From positions 1 through 51,760 of the forward strand of contig NZ_JAGQEG010000037.1 of assembly GCF_018305005.1 (NCBI RefSeq): 51,760 nucleotides of DNA. The letters are read 5' to 3'. The position numbers were made by a program, and so were the translations under genes. The stretch comes from Collimonas silvisoli. Its GTDB lineage: Bacteria > Pseudomonadota > Gammaproteobacteria > Burkholderiales > Burkholderiaceae_D. Numbering within the stretch: position 1 is the stretch's first letter; each line of letters begins with the position of its first letter. The notes beneath the pieces are model-generated. The model was given only the letters and a program-made list of their open reading frames with translations. It was not told where the DNA came from and ran no database searches. Of this stretch, positions 34,881 through 45,517 are shown piece by piece.

Positions 34881-35912
34881 ATGACTATCTCCAAACTTCC
34901 GCTTCAATTCGACTTTTCGCTGCGCCGGCACAATACCTTTGGTATCGATGCCAACGCACATGCCTATCTGCCGGTCACTTCGCTGGAAACTCTGCAGGCA
35001 CTCAGGTTTGATCAAGATATGGCAAGTTTGCCGCGCCTGGTGCTGGGCGGCGGCAGCAATCTGGTGCTGACTCAGGATTTCCCTGGTTTGGTGTTGCATA
35101 TGTGCAATCGCGGGCGGGAGATTGCCGGCGCAGACGAGGATGCGGTTTATGTGCGCGCCGCAGCCGGTGAAAACTGGCATGAGCTGGTGTTATGGACGTT
35201 GAAGCAGGGCTTGGCCGGGCTGGAAAATCTGTCGCTGATACCCGGCAGCGTCGGCGCTGCGCCGATCCAGAACATCGGCGCTTACGGCGTCGAGCTGCAA
35301 GAGCGCTTCCACGGATTGACCGCACTCGATATGGAGAGCGGCGAAATCCTGACTCTGAACCGGGACGCCTGCGCTTTCGACTATCGCGACAGTGTGTTCA
35401 AGCACAGCCTGCGCGACAGGGCGGTGGTGCTCGACGTCACCTTCGCCCTGCCGAAACGCTGGCAGCCCGATCTGCGTTACGCCGATGTCGCACAAGAGCT
35501 GGCTGCGCGCGAATTGCTGCAGCCAAGCGCGCGCGATATCAGCGATGCGGTGATCGCAATCCGCACCCGCAAATTGCCGGATCCGGCGGTGATCGGCAAC
35601 GCCGGCAGTTTTTTCAAGAATCCGATCGTGACGGCGGCGCAACGCAATGTCTTGCTGGCGCAACATCCGCAACTGGTGAATTACCTGCAGCCTAACGGTG
35701 GTTACAAGCTGGCTGCCGGCTGGCTCATCGATCAGTGCGGCTGGAAAGGAAAAAGCCTGGGCGCTGCCGGCGTCTATGAAAAGCAGGCGCTGGTGCTGGT
35801 CAACCGCGGCGGCGCCAGCGGCCGGGATGTGGTGCGCCTGGCGCAAGCGGTGCAAGCCGATGTGATGGCCAGATTTGGGGTGGCGCTGGAGCCGGAACCG
35901 ATTTTTATTTGA
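34881..35912 (+). CDS. murB: UDP-N-acetylenolpyruvoylglucosamine reductase
   Basis: FAD enzyme that reduces enolpyruvyl-UDP-GlcNAc to UDP-MurNAc in peptidoglycan synthesis. The 343-residue length is that of type I MurB. FAD-binding LGGGSNLVL and [19 protein letters not shown] are seen; catalytic residues are R169 (YRDSVFK), S243 (NAGSFFKNP) and E339 (EPEPIFI). No ribosome site is visible before the ATG, in line with the -10 element being almost adjacent. Confidence 0.97.
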   Translation: MTISKLPLQFDFSLRRHNTFGIDANAHAYLPVTSLETLQALRFDQDMASLPRLVLGGGSNLVLTQDFPGLVLHMCNRGREIAGADEDAVYVRAAAGENWHELVLWTLKQGLAGLENLSLIPGSVGAAPIQNIGAYGVELQERFHGLTALDMESGEILTLNRDACAFDYRDSVFKHSLRDRAVVLDVTFALPKRWQPDLRYADVAQELAARELLQPSARDISDAVIAIRTRKLPDPAVIGNAGSFFKNPIVTAAQRNVLLAQHPQLVNYLQPNGGYKLAAGWLIDQCGWKGKSLGAAGVYEKQALVLVNRGGASGRDVVRLAQAVQADVMARFGVALEPEPIFI

Positions 35913-36025
35913 GGGAGTGAGGGCGTTTCGTCAGCGATTTAACGCTATCAAGTCATATTGATGTCACATCGCGGCGTTAAGCTCTGCCGTGTCTCACATC
36001 CAACACTCCCTAAGTAATGGATTTA

Positions 36026-36060
36026 GCCCGTCATGCGATTGCATCACGGGCATTTTTTTT
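36026..36060 (+). terminator. Terminator downstream of murB
   Basis: GCCCGT-C-ATGC / GCAT-C-ACGGGC stem with a GATT loop and eight T residues. It is 113 bp after the murB stop, leaving a long 3' region that also contains TTAACGC / GCGTTAA arms. It ends murB or an unrecognised short RNA. Confidence 0.75.
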
Positions 36061-36079
36061 GCGTGTTTTTTCGCAAGTT

Positions 36080-36394
36080 TCAGGCGTAATGGCAAACGTA
36101 GTTCACGGTTTCCAGCGTCTCGATATCGAAACTGGAATTGGCCGGGATATCAAAACTGTCGCCGCCGTTGTACGTGGTCCAGGCTTGCTGATCTTTCTGG
36201 CGCACGCGGCAGCTGCCGCTGGTAATGTCCATGATTTCAGCGACGCCGGTGTTAAACGTCAGCGATGACGGCAGGATGACGCCCAGCGTCTTCTTGCTGT
36301 CGTCGGCGAAAACGACGGTATGAGAAATGCATTTGCCGTCGAAATAGACATTGCCTTGCTTGAGGACAGTGACATTGTCGAATTGAGTTGTCAT
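36080..36394 (-). CDS. ppnP: Pyrimidine/purine nucleoside phosphorylase
   Basis: A 104-residue cupin-like protein of the former DUF1255 family: FDNVTVLKQGNVYFDGKCISHTV, GVILPSSLTFNTGVAEIMDI and a C-terminus NSSFDIETLETVNYVCHYA match the family. E. coli PpnP splits several nucleosides with phosphate. It starts 26 bp after argG on the same strand and may be in the argF-argG transcript. Confidence 0.92.
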   Translation of the reverse strand: MTTQFDNVTVLKQGNVYFDGKCISHTVVFADDSKKTLGVILPSSLTFNTGVAEIMDITSGSCRVRQKDQQAWTTYNGGDSFDIPANSSFDIETLETVNYVCHYA

Positions 36395-36420
36395 GTTGAG
36401 TTCTTTTGGTTGGCGTGAGG

Positions 36421-37797
<1,377 letters not shown>

Positions 37798-37806
37798 TTA
37801 CAATGC

Positions 37807-37829
37807 TACAAAACAGCGGCTGTTTTGTA
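37807..37829 (-). promoter_or_regulatory. Perfect hairpin between argF and argG
   Basis: TACAAAACAG (37807-37816) and CTGTTTTGTA (37820-37829) form a 10-bp perfect stem with a 3-nt loop, directly after the argF stop codon. There is no U-run beyond the stem, so it may protect the argF mRNA end or reduce read-through into argG, and is not a standard terminator. Confidence 0.55.
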
Positions 37830-38747
37830 CTATTCATCGACTTTGCCCAGCACCAGATATTCCAGCAAAGCCTTTTGCACATGCAAACGGTTCTCGGCTT
37901 CGTCCCAGACTACCGATTGCGGGCCGTCGATCACTTCGGCCGAAACTTCTTCGCCGCGATGCGCAGGCAGGCAGTGCATGAACAAGGCGTCGGGCTGGGC
38001 GCGCTGCATCTTGGCCTGGTCGACGATCCAGCCGTCGAAGGCTTTCAGGCGGGCGGCGTTCTCGTCTTCATAACCCATGCTGGTCCAGACATCGGTGGTG
38101 ACCAGGTCGACCCCTTCGCAGGCGTCGGACGGGTTGGCGAACAGCGTGTAGCGCTGGTTGTCGGCAGCCACCTGGGCGAGGTCGAGATCGTAGCCCTTGG
38201 GGGTCGAGACGTTGACATGGAAACCGAACACCTGCGCCGCTTGCAGCCACGAATACAGCATGTTGTTGGCGTCGCCGATCCAGGCCACTTTCTTGCCGGC
38301 GATGGAACCGCGATGTTCGATGTAGGTGAAGACGTCGGCCAGTACCTGGCAAGGATGCTGTTCATTGGTCAGGCCGTTGATTACCGGCACCCGCGAGTGG
38401 GCGGCGAAGCGTTCGATGATGTCCTGGCCGAAGGTGCGGATCATGATCACGTCGCACATGCGCGACATGACCTGCGCCGCATCTTCCACCGGCTCGCCGC
38501 GTCCCAGCTGGCTGTCGCGCGTATTGAGGTAGATGGCGGCGCCGCCCAGCTGATGCATGCCGGCTTCGAACGACAGACGGGTGCGGGTCGAGTTTTTCTC
38601 GAACACCATCACCAGCGTGCGGTCGAGCAGCGTGTAGTGCGGTTCGTAATTCTTGAATTTGCGTTTGATGAGACGGCTACGTTCAATTACGTACTCGTAT
38701 TCGTCCAGCGAAAAATCAGAAAACTGCAGGTAGTGTTTGATTGCCAT
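37830..38747 (-). CDS. argF: Ornithine carbamoyltransferase
   Basis: Forms citrulline from ornithine and carbamoyl phosphate. The 305-residue protein has the carbamoyl phosphate motif STRTR (FEKNSTRTRLSFE), EQHPCQ, and the ornithine-side loop MHCLPAHRGEEV. Length matches the biosynthetic enzymes. The start codon follows a hairpin at 38757-38783, and no Shine-Dalgarno sequence is seen between the hairpin and the ATG. Confidence 0.97.
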   Translation of the reverse strand: MAIKHYLQFSDFSLDEYEYVIERSRLIKRKFKNYEPHYTLLDRTLVMVFEKNSTRTRLSFEAGMHQLGGAAIYLNTRDSQLGRGEPVEDAAQVMSRMCDVIMIRTFGQDIIERFAAHSRVPVINGLTNEQHPCQVLADVFTYIEHRGSIAGKKVAWIGDANNMLYSWLQAAQVFGFHVNVSTPKGYDLDLAQVAADNQRYTLFANPSDACEGVDLVTTDVWTSMGYEDENAARLKAFDGWIVDQAKMQRAQPDALFMHCLPAHRGEEVSAEVIDGPQSVVWDEAENRLHVQKALLEYLVLGKVDE

Positions 38748-38756
38748 AAATGAAAA

Positions 38757-38783
38757 CGGCGGCCGCTGTGGCGACTGCCGCCG
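38757..38783 (-). promoter_or_regulatory. Hairpin just upstream of the argF start codon
   Basis: CGGCGGC (38757-38763) and GCCGCCG (38777-38783) form a 7-bp GC stem 9 bp before the ATG on the minus strand. It may influence translation initiation. Confidence 0.4.
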
Positions 38784-38952
38784 ATAGTTGGAATTCCATT
38801 TTTAAAACAACCGCTGTATTGCCGACTTGGTTGGTGACTAGTCGTATCCCGGGCGCCTGAGATTGGCTTAGAAATGAAATAAGTGCTTCAATTATAAGGG
38901 ATTTCAGTAGAAAAGATACTTGTCAAAATATGGTGGTTTTGTCAATCGAAGG

Positions 38953-38982
38953 ATTGCGGCGTTTTTCAAGAAACGCCGCAAT
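38953..38982 (-). terminator. Probable terminator hairpin downstream of rsgA
   Basis: A perfect 12-bp inverted repeat ATTGCGGCGTTT / AAACGCCGCAAT with a 6-nt loop, beginning 11 bp after the rsgA stop. It lacks a U-run on either strand, so termination efficiency is doubtful. Confidence 0.5.
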
Positions 38983-38992
38983 CTGCTGCAGT

Positions 38993-39946
38993 TTAATAGA
39001 GTTTCTGCGACGATTCGTGCAGCAACTGCACATACAACTGATGCCGCATCGGCGCTATCTTGTTTTCCTTCACCGCTTCCAGCACGGCGCAGCTCGGCTC
39101 GGTCAGATGATGGCAATTGTAAAACTTGCATTTCCCGAGGTAGGGCGTGAATTCGCTGAAGGCGCGTTCCAGCATACCTTCGCTCAGCTGGTACAAACCG
39201 AATTCCTGGAATCCCGGCGAATCGATGATGTTGGCTGGATGGCCTTCCAGGCTCACATCGTCCACATCCATTTCGTACAGACGGGTGAAGGTGGTGGTGT
39301 GCTTGCCGGTATCCAGAGCGGCGGAAATTTCGCGCACGGCGATATCGGCGTCCGGCACGATCAGGTTGATCAGCGACGATTTCCCCATGCCGGACTGGCC
39401 GATCAGGATGGTCGATTGCCCCGCCAGCAAGGGCGCCAGCGTGGCGCAGGTTTGTTCTGGAAACGCCCGTGCCGATACCTCATGCACCGGATAACCCAGG
39501 CCGGCATAGAGTTGCAGCCGCTGCCGGGTTTTGGCCAGAGAGTCGACGATATCGGTTTTGTTCAGCACGATGTGGGCAGTTACGCCGGCGGCTTCGGCAG
39601 CCACCAACGCGCGTGAAATCAGGTCGTCGGAAAAGCCCGGTTCGGTGGCCACCACGATGAACAACTGGGTGACGTTGGCGGCCAGCAATTTGGATTTGTA
39701 CTGATCGGAGCGATACAGCAGGCTGCGGCGCTCATCGATGGCTTCGATCACGCCCTGGTTGGGCGAAGTCAGCTTCAACTGAACCCGGTCGCCGACTGCA
39801 ACATCGCTTTTCTTGCCGCGTGTGACGCAGTGCAATTTCAGCGATTCCGTCCCAATCCTGGCTTGCACCAGATAGTGGCGGCCGTGAGCGGCAATCACCA
39901 GGCCGCTGCCGGCCTGGTTGCCGTGCTGCTTGTTGTGATCAGCCAT
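38993..39946 (-). CDS. rsgA: Ribosome small subunit-dependent GTPase RsgA
   Basis: Circularly permuted GTPase that helps late 30S assembly. In the 317-residue protein the order is OB-fold (about 15-80), G4 [10 protein letters not shown]1 [13 protein letters not shown]3 [10 protein letters not shown], and a C-terminal zinc knuckle ([16 protein letters not shown]). Its start overlaps the end of the M48 protease gene by 8 bp, so the two are cotranscribed. Together with orn on the other side, the group recalls the rsgA-orn linkage of other proteobacteria. Confidence 0.96.
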   Translation of the reverse strand: MADHNKQHGNQAGSGLVIAAHGRHYLVQARIGTESLKLHCVTRGKKSDVAVGDRVQLKLTSPNQGVIEAIDERRSLLYRSDQYKSKLLAANVTQLFIVVATEPGFSDDLISRALVAAEAAGVTAHIVLNKTDIVDSLAKTRQRLQLYAGLGYPVHEVSARAFPEQTCATLAPLLAGQSTILIGQSGMGKSSLINLIVPDADIAVREISAALDTGKHTTTFTRLYEMDVDDVSLEGHPANIIDSPGFQEFGLYQLSEGMLERAFSEFTPYLGKCKFYNCHHLTEPSCAVLEAVKENKIAPMRHQLYVQLLHESSQKLY

Positions 39947-41222
39947 GGGCCGCCGTCAACTTATTTGTCAACTTACTGATGCGCACCGAGGCCGGCGGGT
40001 GCGAATCGTAGAACGCCGAATGCAGAGGATCAGGCGTCAGGGTCGAGGCATTGTCTTCATACAGCTTGACCAGCGCCGCCACCAGATCGTTGGCGTCGGT
40101 GTATTGGGCGGCAAAGGCATCGGCTTCGAATTCGTGTTTGCGCGAGCTGATCGACGCCAGCGGCGACAGCAGGAAAGTAAAGATCGGCAGCGCCAGCATG
40201 AACAGGATCAGCGCCATTGCATCGTTGTTGCTGAGATCGGCCAGCAACAGCGGGTTGACGCCGAGGCCGGTGTAAAACCAGAGTTGCTGTTTCAGGTAGC
40301 CGAGCAAAGCCAGGAAAGCCAGCGAAATCGCAAACATCACGACGATGCGCTTGGCAATGTGTTTGAGCTTGAAATGGCCCAGTTCATGCGCCAGCACCGC
40401 TTCGATTTCATGCGGCGCCAGGCGCGCCAGCAGGGTGTCGAAAAAGACAATCCGCTTGCCGGCGCCGAAGCCCGAGAAATAGGCATTGCCATGGGCGCTG
40501 CGCTTGGAGCCGTCCATCACGAACAAACCCTTGGAAGCGAAACCGACCCGTTTCATCAAGCCTTCGATGCGGTCGCGCAGGCTATCGTCGGTGAGCGGCG
40601 TGAATTTATTGAACAGCGGCGCGATCACGGTCGGGTAGAGCACCAGCATCAGCAGCTGGAAAACGCTGAATACCAGCCAGGCGTAAAACCACCAGAGATC
40701 GCCCGATTTTGCCATCAACAGCAATACTACCCAGATCAGCGGCAAGCCGATGGCGGCGCCGATCAAGGTGTTTTTCAGCATGTCGGTAAGAAACAGCCGG
40801 AGCGTCATCTTGTTAAAACCGAAACGGGCCTCCAGCACGAACTGTTTGTAATAATCCAGAGGCAGGTCGATCACGCCGGAAATGGCGACGAACGCCACCA
40901 GCAAGCTAAGTTGATAGACCATGCCGGGGCCGGCCCAGTTGAATATGATGCTGGAAAGCCACTGCAAACCGCCCAGCAGCGTGAACCCGATCAGGACGAC
41001 GGCGCTCACAAACATGGAAATCAGACCGAATTTGGTCTTGGCAACGGTGTAGTCGGCAGCACGCTGATGCGCCGCCAAAGGGATTTTTTCGGCGAATTCG
41101 GCCGGCACCGCGCTGCGGTGAGCCAGCACATGGCGGATCTGGCGTGAACTCAGCCAGAAGCGCACGACCAGGGTGATCGCCAGGAAAACTACAAACAAAA
41201 CTGAAAATGCAAATGAAGACAT
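39939..41222 (-). CDS. M48 family metalloprotease, Ste24/CAAX-protease type
   Basis: A 427-residue integral membrane zinc protease. HELGH (H279, E280, H283 in [13 protein letters not shown]) and the third ligand in [12 protein letters not shown] are present, with several hydrophobic segments (about 5-22, 66-85, 104-120, 153-170, 178-200, and two beyond 295). Size and the [13 protein letters not shown] stretch indicate the Ste24 (M48A) branch, not HtpX. I start at ATG 41222 with AGGGA upstream; the longer frame would translate the structured repeat. It overlaps rsgA by 8 bp. Likely role: membrane protein or peptide quality control. Confidence 0.9.
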   Translation of the reverse strand: MSSFAFSVLFVVFLAITLVVRFWLSSRQIRHVLAHRSAVPAEFAEKIPLAAHQRAADYTVAKTKFGLISMFVSAVVLIGFTLLGGLQWLSSIIFNWAGPGMVYQLSLLVAFVAISGVIDLPLDYYKQFVLEARFGFNKMTLRLFLTDMLKNTLIGAAIGLPLIWVVLLLMAKSGDLWWFYAWLVFSVFQLLMLVLYPTVIAPLFNKFTPLTDDSLRDRIEGLMKRVGFASKGLFVMDGSKRSAHGNAYFSGFGAGKRIVFFDTLLARLAPHEIEAVLAHELGHFKLKHIAKRIVVMFAISLAFLALLGYLKQQLWFYTGLGVNPLLLADLSNNDAMALILFMLALPIFTFLLSPLASISSRKHEFEADAFAAQYTDANDLVAALVKLYEDNASTLTPDPLHSAFYDSHPPASVRISKLTNKLTAAHG

Positions 41223-41254
41223 GAAGTCCCTATGTGAGAAAATACCTTCCGATG

Positions 41255-41371
41255 GCGCCCCCAAGAACCTACTGCGCTGCCCAATCTCTGGCCTGCGATG
41301 CTCGCTGTACCGAAGTACAGCTGCGCTTCTTAACCAGACCTTGGGCTGCTCGCTACGGTTCTTGGAGGCGC
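41255..41371 (-). repeat. Structured palindromic repeat, copy B (117 bp)
   Basis: Outer arms 41255-41269 and 41357-41371 pair at 14 of 15 positions; the apical hairpin is CTGTAC-CGAA-GTACAG (41305-41320). Read on the minus strand it matches copy A (13504-13623), sharing blocks such as AACCGTAGCGAGC, AGAAGCGCAGC, GAGCATCGCAG and GTAGGTT. It lies between the divergent M48 gene and orn, and ends 32 bp upstream of the M48 start. Confidence 0.85.
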
Positions 41372-41433
41372 TTTGCGGCAAGTTTCAAGAGAAACACCGC
41401 AAAAAACCGCTTAAATTAACTAAGAGAACAATT

Positions 41434-42051
41434 ATGTCACAAGCCGCCGATGTATCTACTGCCACCGCTGCTACCACCGCAGCCGCGCCAACCCCCGCGG
41501 CGCCGGTGCGGCCTAACGAATTCAACCTGATCTGGGTCGATATGGAAATGACCGGGCTCAATCCGGACAGCGACCGTATTATTGAAATCGCGGTGGTGAT
41601 CACCGATCCGCAACTGAATATCCTGGCGGAAGGGCCGGTGTTTGCGATTCACCAACCGGACGAGATCATGGACGGCATGGATGCCTGGAACAAGGGTACC
41701 CACGGCCGTTCCGGGTTGATCGAAAAGGTGAAAAACTCGACCGTTACCGAAAGCGAGGCCGAACTGGCCTTGATCGAGTTCCTGAAGAAATATGTGCCGA
41801 ACGGCAAGTCGCCCATGTGCGGCAACACGATTTGCCAGGATCGCCGCTTCATGGCGCGCGGCATGCCCAAGCTGGAAGCGTTTTTCCACTACCGCAACCT
41901 GGATGTATCCACCTTGAAGGAACTATGCCGCCGCTGGAAACCTGAACTGGCCAGTGGTTTCAAGAAGCATCAAAAGCATACTGCGTTGGCTGACATCATC
42001 GAATCGATTGAAGAACTGCGCTATTACCGCGAGCATTTCATCAAGGAATGA
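41434..42051 (+). CDS. orn: Oligoribonuclease
   Basis: 3'-5' exonuclease of the DEDDh group that degrades the last di- to pentaribonucleotides, including pGpG. From ATG 41434 it has 205 residues: the first 27 are an Ala/Thr/Pro-rich tail, then [19 protein letters not shown] (first D and E), [10 protein letters not shown] and [12 protein letters not shown] with the final His and Asp. E. coli Orn has about 180 residues, so the N-terminal tail is extra; a shorter start inside it is not excluded, but no better ATG is seen before the core. Confidence 0.95.
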   Translation: MSQAADVSTATAATTAAAPTPAAPVRPNEFNLIWVDMEMTGLNPDSDRIIEIAVVITDPQLNILAEGPVFAIHQPDEIMDGMDAWNKGTHGRSGLIEKVKNSTVTESEAELALIEFLKKYVPNGKSPMCGNTICQDRRFMARGMPKLEAFFHYRNLDVSTLKELCRRWKPELASGFKKHQKHTALADIIESIEELRYYREHFIKE

Positions 42052-42100
42052 TGGCGCGCCGGGGGATGTGCGTTGCGCAATTATTCCCCGGCTCCCTTAC

Positions 42101-42799
42101 TCAGTCTTCGCTGGAATCGATACCGCAGCATTTCTTGAATTTCTTGCCGCTGCCGCAGATGCATTCGTCATTGCGGCCGACTTTCGGCTTGTCGCGCTGG
42201 ATCGTGGTGACTGCCGATTTACGATGCGGCAGCCAGTAGCGGTAGATTTCCGGAATAGCCGCTTCCACTTCCACCGCCAGCTTGTGGCGTTGCACCGGAT
42301 CTTCGCGCAGCGCCATTTCCTCTTCTTCCAACTCTTCCGCGCCTAGCAAGTAGATCGGCCGCACCACCGTCGCCAGGTTGGAGTGCCAGATCGGTTCCCA
42401 GGCTTTGGCGCGCAGGTTGATGCCTTCCCAGAAACCCCAGGTCCAGGCTTCGCCGTCGAGCAGGGTCTTGCCTTCGTGCTCATGTTCGCAAAACAGGGGT
42501 TCGTATTCTTTCGGCGCGACTTCCAGCGTGACCGCGATTTCATTCATGTAGCGTGCAATCAGGCCGACGATCTTTTCATATTCCTTGTCAGACTTGAATT
42601 TCGGCGCATCTTTCAGCGACGGCCCCCACACATGCGGCAGCCATTCGCCCAGCAAAACCTGTTCCGGGCCAACCACCAGCGCCGTCAGGTAGCCGTGCAG
42701 GGTATCCATGGTCATGCTGTCTTCAGCACAGCGATCGGACAACAAGAAATCGTCCAATTCGTCAAATTCTTTGTCTGAGAGGGGTTCGTCGAGATTCAT
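42101..42799 (-). CDS. YecA/UPF0149 family protein with C-terminal SEC-C motif
   Basis: A 232-residue protein with an N-terminal UPF0149 (YgfB/YecA-like) helical domain ([31 protein letters not shown]) and a C-terminal SEC-C zinc motif, [17 protein letters not shown]. Members with this tail are often linked to SecA or proteolysis, but the exact role is unknown. It is convergent with orn (49 bp apart). Confidence 0.88.
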   Translation of the reverse strand: MNLDEPLSDKEFDELDDFLLSDRCAEDSMTMDTLHGYLTALVVGPEQVLLGEWLPHVWGPSLKDAPKFKSDKEYEKIVGLIARYMNEIAVTLEVAPKEYEPLFCEHEHEGKTLLDGEAWTWGFWEGINLRAKAWEPIWHSNLATVVRPIYLLGAEELEEEEMALREDPVQRHKLAVEVEAAIPEIYRYWLPHRKSAVTTIQRDKPKVGRNDECICGSGKKFKKCCGIDSSED

Positions 42800-43061
42800 G
42801 GAGATGGCCGCTTAAATTTTGGGGATACGGATTTTACGATTGAAATGCGCTTGCACAGCAAAATATTCGAAATGCTTGTCTGCAGGCAATCATTTATCCT
42901 GTGGAAGTCTACATTAAGCTGCGGCAGAGCAGCGATACAGAGCTCGGCTGGCTACTTAGTTGGCTACTCAACCACCGGAACAGATTATCTTATATGAACA
43001 TCAGAGCGCTGTACGCCAAGTTGGCATTTGATAAGGATGCTATAAGCAAGCCGCTGGCGCT

Positions 43062-43067
43062 TACAAT
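43062..43067 (+). promoter_or_regulatory. -10 element of srkA
   Basis: TACAAT ending 7 bp before the srkA ATG, suggesting a transcript that starts at or very near the start codon. No convincing -35 is seen. Confidence 0.4.
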
Positions 43068-43074
43068 AGCCGAC

Positions 43075-44067
43075 ATGACGATTCCAAGCCCCGCATCATT
43101 CTCTTCCCTGACCCCCGATACCGTACTCGACGCGCTCGATAGCATCGGCCTGCACGGCGATGGTCGCCTGCTGGCGCTCAACAGCTATGAAAACCGTGTG
43201 TACCAGATCGGCATGGAGCAAGGGCCGCCGCTGGTGGCCAAATTCTACCGGCCGCAACGCTGGAGCGACGCCGCCATCCTGGAAGAGCACGGTTTCGTGC
43301 AGGAGCTGGTCGAACGGGAAATCCCGGTGGTGGCGGCATGGGCGACGCAAGACGGCAACACCCTGCATCAGTTCGACTGCTTTCGTTTTGCCGTATTTCC
43401 GCGCCACGGCGGCCGCGCACCGGAACTGGAAGACAGCGCCACGCTGGAATGGCTGGGCCGTTTCCTGGGCCGGATCCATGCAGTCGGCGCGCTCAGCAAT
43501 TATCAACACCGGCCGACGCTGGATATCGTCAGTTTTGGCGAAGAACCTAGCGCATTCCTGCTGGCCAACGGTTTTGTGCCGGAGGATTTGCTGGAGGCTT
43601 ATCGCAGCACCGTGAGCCAGGCCTTGCAAGGCGTGCGCCGTTGTTTCGAGCGCGCCGGCAGCGTCGGCGCCTTGCGCCTGCATGGCGATTGCCACGGCAG
43701 CAATGTATTGTGGACCGACGCCGGCCCGCACTTCGTCGATTTCGACGATAGCCGCATGGGGCCGGCGGTGCAGGATCTGTGGATGCTGTTATCCGGCGAG
43801 CGCCGGGATATGGTGCAGCAGATGGGTTCTTTACTGGCCGGTTACGAAGATTTCTGCGATTTCGATACCCGCGAGCTGTACCTGATCGAAGCCCTGCGTA
43901 CCCTGCGTCTGATCCATTACGCCGCCTGGATAGCGCGGCGCTGGGACGACCCGGCTTTCGCCGTGGCCTTCCCCTGGTTCAACACCCAGCGCTACTGGCA
44001 GGACCGGGTGCTGGAACTGCGCGAGCAAATCGCGCTGATGGACGAGCCGCCGCTGTGGCAGTCATGA
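43075..44067 (+). CDS. srkA: Stress response kinase A (YihE/RdoA family)
   Basis: A 330-residue protein kinase of the APH/choline-kinase-like fold, close to E. coli SrkA (328 aa). Seen are ALNSYENRVYQIG (glycine-loop region), VAKFYRP (ATP-site Lys), the catalytic loop LHGDCHGSNVLW and metal-binding FVDFDDSRMGP. The family counters stress-induced cell death through the Cpx/MazEF-related pathway in E. coli. ATG 43075 fits the known length; the longer frame begins inside non-conserved sequence. The 275 bp upstream, back to 42800, hold nothing else I can name. Confidence 0.93.
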   Translation: MTIPSPASFSSLTPDTVLDALDSIGLHGDGRLLALNSYENRVYQIGMEQGPPLVAKFYRPQRWSDAAILEEHGFVQELVEREIPVVAAWATQDGNTLHQFDCFRFAVFPRHGGRAPELEDSATLEWLGRFLGRIHAVGALSNYQHRPTLDIVSFGEEPSAFLLANGFVPEDLLEAYRSTVSQALQGVRRCFERAGSVGALRLHGDCHGSNVLWTDAGPHFVDFDDSRMGPAVQDLWMLLSGERRDMVQQMGSLLAGYEDFCDFDTRELYLIEALRTLRLIHYAAWIARRWDDPAFAVAFPWFNTQRYWQDRVLELREQIALMDEPPLWQS

Positions 44068-44080
44068 AAGCTGCGTTGCT

Positions 44081-44410
44081 TTAATGCGCCACTGATTTCG
44101 AGAAAACGTTCAGCACCAGCACGCCTGAGACGATCAGGCCGATGCCGGCCAGCGCCGCCGCATCCAGGCTTTGCTTCAGGACCAGCCAGCCGACCAGGGC
44201 AATCAGCGCAATCCCGATGCCGGACCACATCGCGTACACGATCGCTACCGGCAAGGTGCGCAAGGTGAGCGACAGGAAATAGAAAGCAGTCAGATAACCC
44301 GCCACCACCACAATCGACGGCAGCAGCCGCGTGAATTCGGCGCTGGCTTTCAAGGCGCTGGTGGCGATTACTTCGGCAACGATGGCGATCAACAGATAGA
44401 CCCAATGCAT
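44081..44410 (-). CDS. Small multidrug resistance (SMR) transporter, EmrE/QacE-like
   Basis: A 109-residue protein with four membrane helices. E13 in LIAIVAEVIATSALK is the proton/substrate carboxylate of the SMR family, and VYAMWSGIG corresponds to the Tyr-Ala-x-Trp-Ser-Gly of EmrE; the C-terminus VFSKSVAH resembles that of EmrE. This points to export of quaternary or polyaromatic cations and not to the guanidinium (Gdx/SugE) group. AGGAG is 6 bp before ATG 44410. Confidence 0.9.
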   Translation of the reverse strand: MHWVYLLIAIVAEVIATSALKASAEFTRLLPSIVVVAGYLTAFYFLSLTLRTLPVAIVYAMWSGIGIALIALVGWLVLKQSLDAAALAGIGLIVSGVLVLNVFSKSVAH

Positions 44411-44485
44411 GACTTCTCCTGGCTGAAAAATAAAACGTGGATGCAACGATGTGCAACGCGATTTGCAACGATATCAAGCGAAACT

Positions 44486-45382
44486 CTAATCGATAGCGGC
44501 AAACAGCTCTGTAACGAAATCGACAAATACCCGTACCTTGGCCGACAACTGATGGCTCTGGTGATACACCACCGAGACCGGCGGCCCCGGCGTGGCCCAG
44601 TCCGCCAGCACCGGTACTAAGAGGCCGTCGCGAATCTGCGGATTGAGCGAGAGCGTCAGCAACTGCACGATGCCGGCGCCGCTGGCGGCTGCATGGATCA
44701 GCGTTTCGGCGTGGTTGATGGCGATATTGCCGGGCGGCGCCCAGCTTAGCTGCTGCTTGCCTTTGCTGAAGGTCCACGGCACATTCTGGCCGCTGTTGGG
44801 GTGAATGAAAGCCAGGCAACGGAAGTTGCTTAGTTCCTGCGGCGTCTGCGGAGTTCCGTGGCGCGCCAGAAAATCGGGCGAGGCGCAGCACAGGTTGCGG
44901 GTCTGATAGATGCGCCGCGCCACCATGCTGGAATCCTTCAGCTCGCCGATGCGGATCCAGACATCGCCGCGCCCCTCCACCATATCGACCATGCGGTCGC
45001 CCACGTTCAACCTGATCGACAGTTCCGGATACAGCGCCGCAAAGCGCGCCAGCGCCGGCGCCAGGTAAATCCGCGCAATCACGGTCGGCACGTCGACCCG
45101 CAAGATGCCCTGCGGCGTTACGCGCCGGCCCTGCAGCGCATCTTCCAGTTCAGTCATATCGCCCAGCAAGCGCTGGGCGCGCTGATAACAGCTATGGCCG
45201 TCGTCGGTCAGGGAAATCTTGCGGGTGGTGCGGTTCAGCAGGCGCACGCCGAAATGCCGTTCCAGGGCGGCGATATGATTGGTGATGGTGGCGTTCGACA
45301 TCTCCAGCTGTTCAGCGGCGCGGCTGAAGCTGTTCAGTTCTACCACTTGGCAAAATACCCTTAACGATTCGAGCCGGTCCAT
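44486..45382 (-). CDS. LysR family transcriptional regulator
   Basis: A 298-residue regulator: N-terminal winged helix (MDRLESLRVFCQVVELNSFSRAAEQL... then TRKISLTDDG) and a C-terminal effector-binding domain. The sequence is of the common DsdC/AaeR-like branch (ALQGRRVTPQGILRVDVP, IRIGELKDSSMVARRI). It is divergent from the truncated aromatic acid transporter and the hmgA-fahA genes across 135 bp, so it may control homogentisate use; I could not identify a clear T-N11-A operator. Confidence 0.88.
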   Translation of the reverse strand: MDRLESLRVFCQVVELNSFSRAAEQLEMSNATITNHIAALERHFGVRLLNRTTRKISLTDDGHSCYQRAQRLLGDMTELEDALQGRRVTPQGILRVDVPTVIARIYLAPALARFAALYPELSIRLNVGDRMVDMVEGRGDVWIRIGELKDSSMVARRIYQTRNLCCASPDFLARHGTPQTPQELSNFRCLAFIHPNSGQNVPWTFSKGKQQLSWAPPGNIAINHAETLIHAAASGAGIVQLLTLSLNPQIRDGLLVPVLADWATPGPPVSVVYHQSHQLSAKVRVFVDFVTELFAAID

Positions 45383-45517
45383 GGTGACGATTTTATATTG
45401 TTTAGATTGCTTAAAAAATGATTTTAATTATTGCCTATTTTTCCGGATATTAAAAAGGATGATAATGCCCAAACCAGATCGTATTGATACGACGCCAACA
45501 TCTATCCGGAGACACGC

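Noticed and set aside
41223-41381. N-terminal extension of the M48 protease
   Set aside because: It would translate the structured repeat; the ATG at 41222 has AGGGA upstream and gives a normal membrane N-terminus.
42901-43074. 58-residue N-terminal extension of srkA
   Set aside because: Not like any SrkA N-terminus, and ATG 43075 gives the expected length (330 aa).
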